DNA of 64,000 nt from Pseudocercospora fijiensis CIRAD86 (lineage: Eukaryota > Ascomycota > Dothideomycetes > Mycosphaerellales > Mycosphaerellaceae): positions 1 through 64,000 of the forward strand of contig NW_006921552.1 in the NCBI RefSeq assembly GCF_000340215.1, read 5' to 3'. The number at the start of each line of letters is the position of its first letter. The stretch's first letter is position 1. Shown here in pieces: positions 60,277 through 64,000 of the stretch. Below the pieces are notes generated by a model. That model was given only the letters and a program-made list of their open reading frames with translations, had not been told where the DNA came from and did not search any database. A program made the translations under genes and the position numbers.

Positions 60277-61134
60277 CTAATGCACCTCTTTGTCGACATC
60301 CAATGTCAGCTTTCCACTACCGCTGCACCGCGACAAAGCGTCCAGGTCGCTTTTGCTGTTGCAATTCCTGCGGGCGCTCGCACAGACAGATTTGGCAGCG
60401 AGCGTGTGCGATTGCTCCTCCCTATGTCCTTCCTCTTCATCTTCCACTACATGTGCGGGCGGCGAGTCAACAACATCCGACGCAGGCGTTTGAGCGCCGT
60501 TGTCGTCGTCGGATGATTGGACATGGTCCAGACGCCGAGAAGGGGTAAATGAGCCTGTGTATCTCTCCTCCATCATCCATTCTCGATATTTCTCTCGCGC
60601 GGACGGCGGCGTCGAACCCGGAGTATAGGCTTTGGCTAGCTCGGCGCCGTATTTTGTCACACGACAAGAATGTTGAATGCGCGCGAAGGCGGCGTCCTGC
60701 TGCTTGTGTCGGCGCATGTTGGCAATGTAGGCGTCCATAACGAGTTCGCCGAAGTTGGGATTGTTTGCAGCAAAAGCTGCGTGCTCGAGACTGCCGCTAG
60801 AAAGAGGCGGAGGAGGAGGAGGCGAACGGGAAAGCGGTGGTGGAGTGAGTGGTGAAGCGTCTGTCCTGGTTGGTAGTGTGGTAGCCGTGGCAGTGTGGAC
60901 AGAGGGTGTGGCGGCAGGAGTGTCGACAAAGATCTCGCTTGGGTAATCAGCTCGTGCGCGCATACGCTTAAGCGGTCGCGAGCTGTCCTGGTGGCCAGAT
61001 TTGAGGATTGCCGGGGACAGCGGTGGGGTGAGAGTGGGAGTAGGAGAGCAGCTTCGACGGCGCTTTCGACAGGCGGTCGCTCTGGCGGTGGTGGGTGAGG
61101 CGCGGTGACCGGCGCTCATAGTGCTTGTCGACAT
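60277..61134 (-). CDS. Unrecognised Pro/Ser/Thr-rich, probably nuclear protein
   Basis: 285 residues, uninterrupted, with ATG at 61134 (A at -3). Residues 1-112 are low complexity with basic clusters (RKRRR at 23-27, KRMRAR at 56-61) that could be nuclear localisation signals, plus a run of Pro at 105-110. Residues about 115-200 look folded and mostly helical (FGELVMDAYIANMRRHKQQDAAFARIQ, then AREKYREWMMEERYTGSFTPSRR). The tail has an acidic patch (EDEEEG at 231-236). No known domain. It shares a 278-bp divergent intergenic region with the kinase-like gene, so the two may be co-regulated. A small intron cannot be excluded. Confidence 0.65.
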   Translation of the reverse strand: MSTSTMSAGHRASPTTARATACRKRRRSCSPTPTLTPPLSPAILKSGHQDSSRPLKRMRARADYPSEIFVDTPAATPSVHTATATTLPTRTDASPLTPPPLSRSPPPPPPLSSGSLEHAAFAANNPNFGELVMDAYIANMRRHKQQDAAFARIQHSCRVTKYGAELAKAYTPGSTPPSAREKYREWMMEERYTGSFTPSRRLDHVQSSDDDNGAQTPASDVVDSPPAHVVEDEEEGHREEQSHTLAAKSVCASARRNCNSKSDLDALSRCSGSGKLTLDVDKEVH

Positions 61135-61412
61135 GATGTTGGCGCGGCGCTGCTACTGGAGGTCACTGGGTGCTCGTGGTGCTCGTCACAAAGTTGATGG
61201 TTGGTGTTATGCTTATCGGAAGATGCAGGCAGGCAACGACAGATGCTCGGAGTTCGGAGCGGGCCGCATGGGAACAGCCGAGTTGACTTCGTGACTCGAC
61301 ACGTCTCGCGAGTATACACCACAGCTGCACAACACCACAAACACACCACAACACCTGCACAGACCCCAAACACCTGCACACACGTCTTGAGGTACTGCCG
61401 ACCAACTGAATC
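61135..61412. promoter_or_regulatory. Divergent promoter between the unrecognised gene and the FHA-kinase gene
   Basis: 278 bp. The part next to the + strand gene (about 61,315-61,385) is rich in CA/CAC words (CACCACAAACACACCACAAC, ACCTGCACA repeated), a composition typical of fungal 5' leaders. No clear TATA box. Confidence 0.5.
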
Positions 61413-63314
61413 ATGCTCAATCGAGAGGCAGAGGCAGATGCAGATGCAGGAGCGGACTTTGACCCTTTCGCGCAACTTGCGGACTGTGGTGGTGACACGC
61501 AGTCTTTCAGCTCGCGCCTTGCGGCTACCTATGCGGATGTGAATAATGTCAATGCGAGCGCGGATGCAGATGCGGCCAGAGACTCCCAGGCTGCCGACGC
61601 TCCAACAAGTACAGCTTTGAACGTCTTCACTCTCAGGGCTGCCAACTACGCTGCGCTGGCGTCCATGCGTAGGCTGACCGAAGTCGTGACTAGCCAGCCT
61701 CTCCTCAAGTCTTACGAACATGCCCGTCAGTTCATCCAATTCGATCCGCCGCAAAGCGCCGCGTCTGCTCTTGGGCTTCGCGACTCCTCACCGCTTTCCG
61801 TGCCGAGCAGCTTCGCCGCGGGCCAGGACAACGAACTCAGTGTGCCTTCTGCCCAGCCGTCATCTCCATCAATTGTCTCGCACGCCCCGGACTTCAACGC
61901 TATCGTGAACTCGTGTTCTTGGCTCGTGTCGCTGGCGCATGTGATTAGAGACCCCAAACTTGGCTGGGTCTTGGGCCGTGATGACGACAAAGCAGACCTG
62001 CCGCTCAAGCCGAACAGTCCTACTATGGTTCGCCTTGTCCACGCCTCCTTCAGATATGACCCGAGTGGTCAACTTCAGCTCTACGCACTGCGTAAAGGCG
62101 TCACACTGGACGGAGTCACCTTGCCCGAAGGTGAGAAACGTACATTACATGCTGAAAGCCACAACATTGGGATCGCAGATATGAGTTTCACATTCCAGTC
62201 GGCTCGCCGCCGTGACGAAGATTCCGCTTTCCGCCAGCACCTGCAACATTGGGCTCATGGACTCGACTTGGACATCCATCCTCACAAGTACTTGTGCGCT
62301 ACGCCAAAGCACGTCGACATTCTTGCCGGTAGGTACAGGGTTCTCGCTGTTGTTGGCGTTGGCGGCCTCCAATCCATAAATGACGGACGAACGACTATTT
62401 TCGGCGGCGTCGATGATAAAACGAACACTGCCGTTGCCATCAAGACATGCAAGCGGCTCGATCAACGAAGTGCTAACGCCGTTGCTGACGAGGCAGCCAT
62501 CTACCGCAACATTACTTCTGCTATGCCTGCGCCACCCTCTGTGGCCGACTTTGTCCTCAGACTGCATGATGAGGTTCCTCCAATACTTGAGCTTCCCATT
62601 GATCAGCGCGATACTGTCCACTTGGTCTTCTCTCCACTGGCAGACAGTGATCTTCACAGTTATGCTTTTGGCACCCAAAGCTACCTCGATGTGCCTACGG
62701 CCATTGCTCAATGTCTTTTGGCCGTACAGTGGCTTCACTCCATCGGCTGGATCCATCGCGATATCAAACCTAGCAACATCGGGGTTCGAAGTCATCCTTT
62801 CCGCATCGTCCTCCTAGACTTGGCCCAAGCCATCAACCCCAAAACCTCACCAGATGCTTGCGTTCCTCGGCCCGGCACTCTCGGCACTCTCGGCTACCTC
62901 GCACCAGAGCTGGAGAATGCCGCATTTTGCCCATCTCCTGCCTCGCCTAAGTACGATTCAAAGGTCGACATCTTCTCGCTCGGAGTCGTAGCGCTCGACC
63001 TCTTACATCGACCTCCGTCTCACCATCAAGATGTGGAATGGACCCGTAACCCCAACCCTTTTCTCAATAAACACGGAGGAGAATACCAAAGGTTCAAATC
63101 CGCCATTGCACGACTTCGATGTTCAGATCGACTTTCCCCAGAATTCCTTATAAGTCAAATGCTGGAGCCTTACCCAACGATGAGGCTTGACGCCGATAGC
63201 GCGCTGCGACATCCGTTTCTAGAGACAGCAGTAAAAGAGCAGCGAATGCAGTTGGAGAAGGCGAAGGAGGCACAGACTCAGCCCGGAGAGAAGAGGCAGC
63301 GTAGCGGAAGTTGA
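61413..63314 (+). CDS. FHA-like plus protein-kinase-domain protein, atypical kinase
   Basis: 633 residues, no intron needed; the ATG at 61413 has A at -3. Residues about 1-150 are Asp/Ala-rich and disordered. Residues about 180-262 resemble an FHA domain: WVLGRD at 184-190, a LVHASF motif with His 210, then GVTLDGVTL and an IGIADMSFTF end. The kinase domain is about 306-604: VAIK with Lys 344, a likely helix-C Glu 360, HRDIKPSN at 448-455, DLA at 469-471 in place of DFG, APE at 497-499, VDIFSLG with Asp 519, and Arg 591 near the end. The glycine loop is weak (GVGGLQ). FHA-kinases such as Rad53/Cds1/Mek1 act in DNA-damage and meiotic signalling, but DLA and the poor loop leave activity uncertain, and orthology is not claimed. 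The tail is charged (KEQRMQLEKAKEAQ). Confidence 0.85.
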   Translation: MLNREAEADADAGADFDPFAQLADCGGDTQSFSSRLAATYADVNNVNASADADAARDSQAADAPTSTALNVFTLRAANYAALASMRRLTEVVTSQPLLKSYEHARQFIQFDPPQSAASALGLRDSSPLSVPSSFAAGQDNELSVPSAQPSSPSIVSHAPDFNAIVNSCSWLVSLAHVIRDPKLGWVLGRDDDKADLPLKPNSPTMVRLVHASFRYDPSGQLQLYALRKGVTLDGVTLPEGEKRTLHAESHNIGIADMSFTFQSARRRDEDSAFRQHLQHWAHGLDLDIHPHKYLCATPKHVDILAGRYRVLAVVGVGGLQSINDGRTTIFGGVDDKTNTAVAIKTCKRLDQRSANAVADEAAIYRNITSAMPAPPSVADFVLRLHDEVPPILELPIDQRDTVHLVFSPLADSDLHSYAFGTQSYLDVPTAIAQCLLAVQWLHSIGWIHRDIKPSNIGVRSHPFRIVLLDLAQAINPKTSPDACVPRPGTLGTLGYLAPELENAAFCPSPASPKYDSKVDIFSLGVVALDLLHRPPSHHQDVEWTRNPNPFLNKHGGEYQRFKSAIARLRCSDRLSPEFLISQMLEPYPTMRLDADSALRHPFLETAVKEQRMQLEKAKEAQTQPGEKRQRSGS

Positions 63315-63607
63315 GGCAGGCATGGACCGTTCACTTTTTCCAAGTGTGGGCGCGAGGAAAAGCTCATGGGCTTTGAGCACGGAAGCAACTCGTTCGAACT
63401 TCTTGTAGCTGGAGGTCGAGCGAAGATGCGGGAGTCGGGTTTGGTGATTGTGCTCGTGGACATACGGAAGCGTAAGGTGAAAGAAAGTTCCAGTTGAGTA
63501 ACGAGGCCCATCATTTGGTTGACTGGTCCGCGGCAGCTATGTCAGGCACACAGCTTGCCCAAAGGGAGAATTCCTTGCCTCCTTGCCATGTCTGCTCCGA
63601 CTGAGCA
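63315..63607. other. Intergenic region between convergent genes
   Basis: 293 bp. It would hold the 3' ends of the kinase-like gene (+) and of the edge gene (-). I see no convincing gene or polyadenylation pattern. Confidence 0.5.
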
Positions 63608-64000
63608 TCATCTCCACCAGGCCCGTTCAGGAAACCATACATCCAGTTTCGGCTTTCTCATAGTGTCTCTCTGCTCCTTCAACTTCCCGTCACTCCAATG
63701 AAACCACTTCCGCTGCAGACGCAACGCTTTGTCGGAGGAGCTCCGGAAAGTATTCACTCGAACTTTAGGATGCCTGAGATTATGTGATGGAGCGTCAATG
63801 CGGTCCAAGGCCTCGGCGAATGAAGAGTTTCCCATGAGGCAAGAGTATAGGGTCCTTGTGACGGCGTTTGGATAAGCCAAACATCCGAAGAGGACGTCCT
63901 CATCGAAACGGCTATGCGCAAGAGTGACAGTGTTATGGCGGGACGTCCCTACGGCGTCCGTGGGCTTGGGAATGTTGCCACAGGTGATGGGTATCTCGAT
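63608..64000 (-). CDS. C-terminal part of an unrecognised gene, cut by the window edge
   Basis: The - strand frame is open from position 64000 down to the TGA at 63608-63610, giving 130 residues with no start inside. The longer reading is preferred to a 90-residue one because the frame stays open to the edge and the apparent start at 63880 is a TTG. Visible text: DEDVLFGCLAYPNAVTRTLYSCL, then FAEALDRIDAPSHNLRHPKVRV and a basic, Trp-containing C-terminus (QRKWFHWSDGKLKEQ, ending WFPERAWWR). Codon use is normal and RIP-free. No domain recognised. Confidence 0.55.
   Translation of the reverse strand: MEIPITCGNIPKPTDAVGTSRHNTVTLAHSRFDEDVLFGCLAYPNAVTRTLYSCLMGNSSFAEALDRIDAPSHNLRHPKVRVNTFRSSSDKALRLQRKWFHWSDGKLKEQRDTMRKPKLDVWFPERAWWR

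Noticed and set aside
61116..61754. A 212-residue - strand frame across the kinase start
   Set aside because: It overlaps the well-supported kinase N-terminus and the divergent promoter, and has low-complexity text without a domain.

Overview
The window comes from a filamentous ascomycete (a Dothideomycete-type fungus would fit, but I cannot prove the lineage). It has two very different parts. Positions 1 to about 57,000 are a gene-free block in which CpA/TpG is depleted and TpA/TAG/TAA is very common. Coding frames carry stops almost only where Gln or Trp codons would be expected. This is the classical mark of repeat-induced point mutation (RIP). Positions about 57,060-64,000 have normal coding composition and carry four genes, one cut by the window edge.

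The RIP block is a nested stack of transposons, and several junctions can be resolved to the base from target-site duplications (TSDs). A Plavaka-type (CACTA-like) DNA transposon on the + strand is split by two related Ty3/gypsy chromodomain elements on the - strand: A (5157-12348, 197-bp LTRs, TSD CGTAA) and B (14320-21719, 197-bp LTRs, TSD CCGAC). To the right lie an unrecognised decayed + strand ORF (about 24,450-26,540) and a Tad1-like LINE (26938-31719, 15-bp TSD). A hAT-type region (candidate limits 32026-46231) follows. It holds a second LINE copy in opposite orientation (37319-42220, 16-bp TSD), which cuts the hAT transposase in two. The hAT region seems to sit inside another Ty3-like element (F): the F gag lies on its right (46232-47940) and a short pol piece on its left (31735-32025). 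A third, distinct chromodomain Ty3/gypsy element, E (48724-55460, 187-bp LTRs, TSD AATAT), is next. It is followed by AT-rich DNA with AATCT-type repeats up to the gene boundary. Positions 1-5151 hold decayed ORFs and tandem repeats, including a 136-bp satellite-like array.

The gene-rich end carries a JmjC-domain protein with a Cys-rich tail (- strand, stop codon within about 100 bp of the RIP block), an unrecognised Pro/Ser/Thr-rich nuclear-looking protein (-), a divergently transcribed FHA-like plus kinase-domain protein (+), and the C-terminal part of an unrecognised gene (-) running off the right edge. These genes do not form an obvious pathway.

The points most worth a second look are the hAT-like unit, with extra decayed ORFs and a short GCCGGTAGC-type motif scattered through it; the FHA-kinase with DLA in place of DFG; the stack itself as a relative-age record; and the pair of 4.8-kb LINEs in inverted orientation. 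No tRNA, rRNA or CRISPR array was seen.
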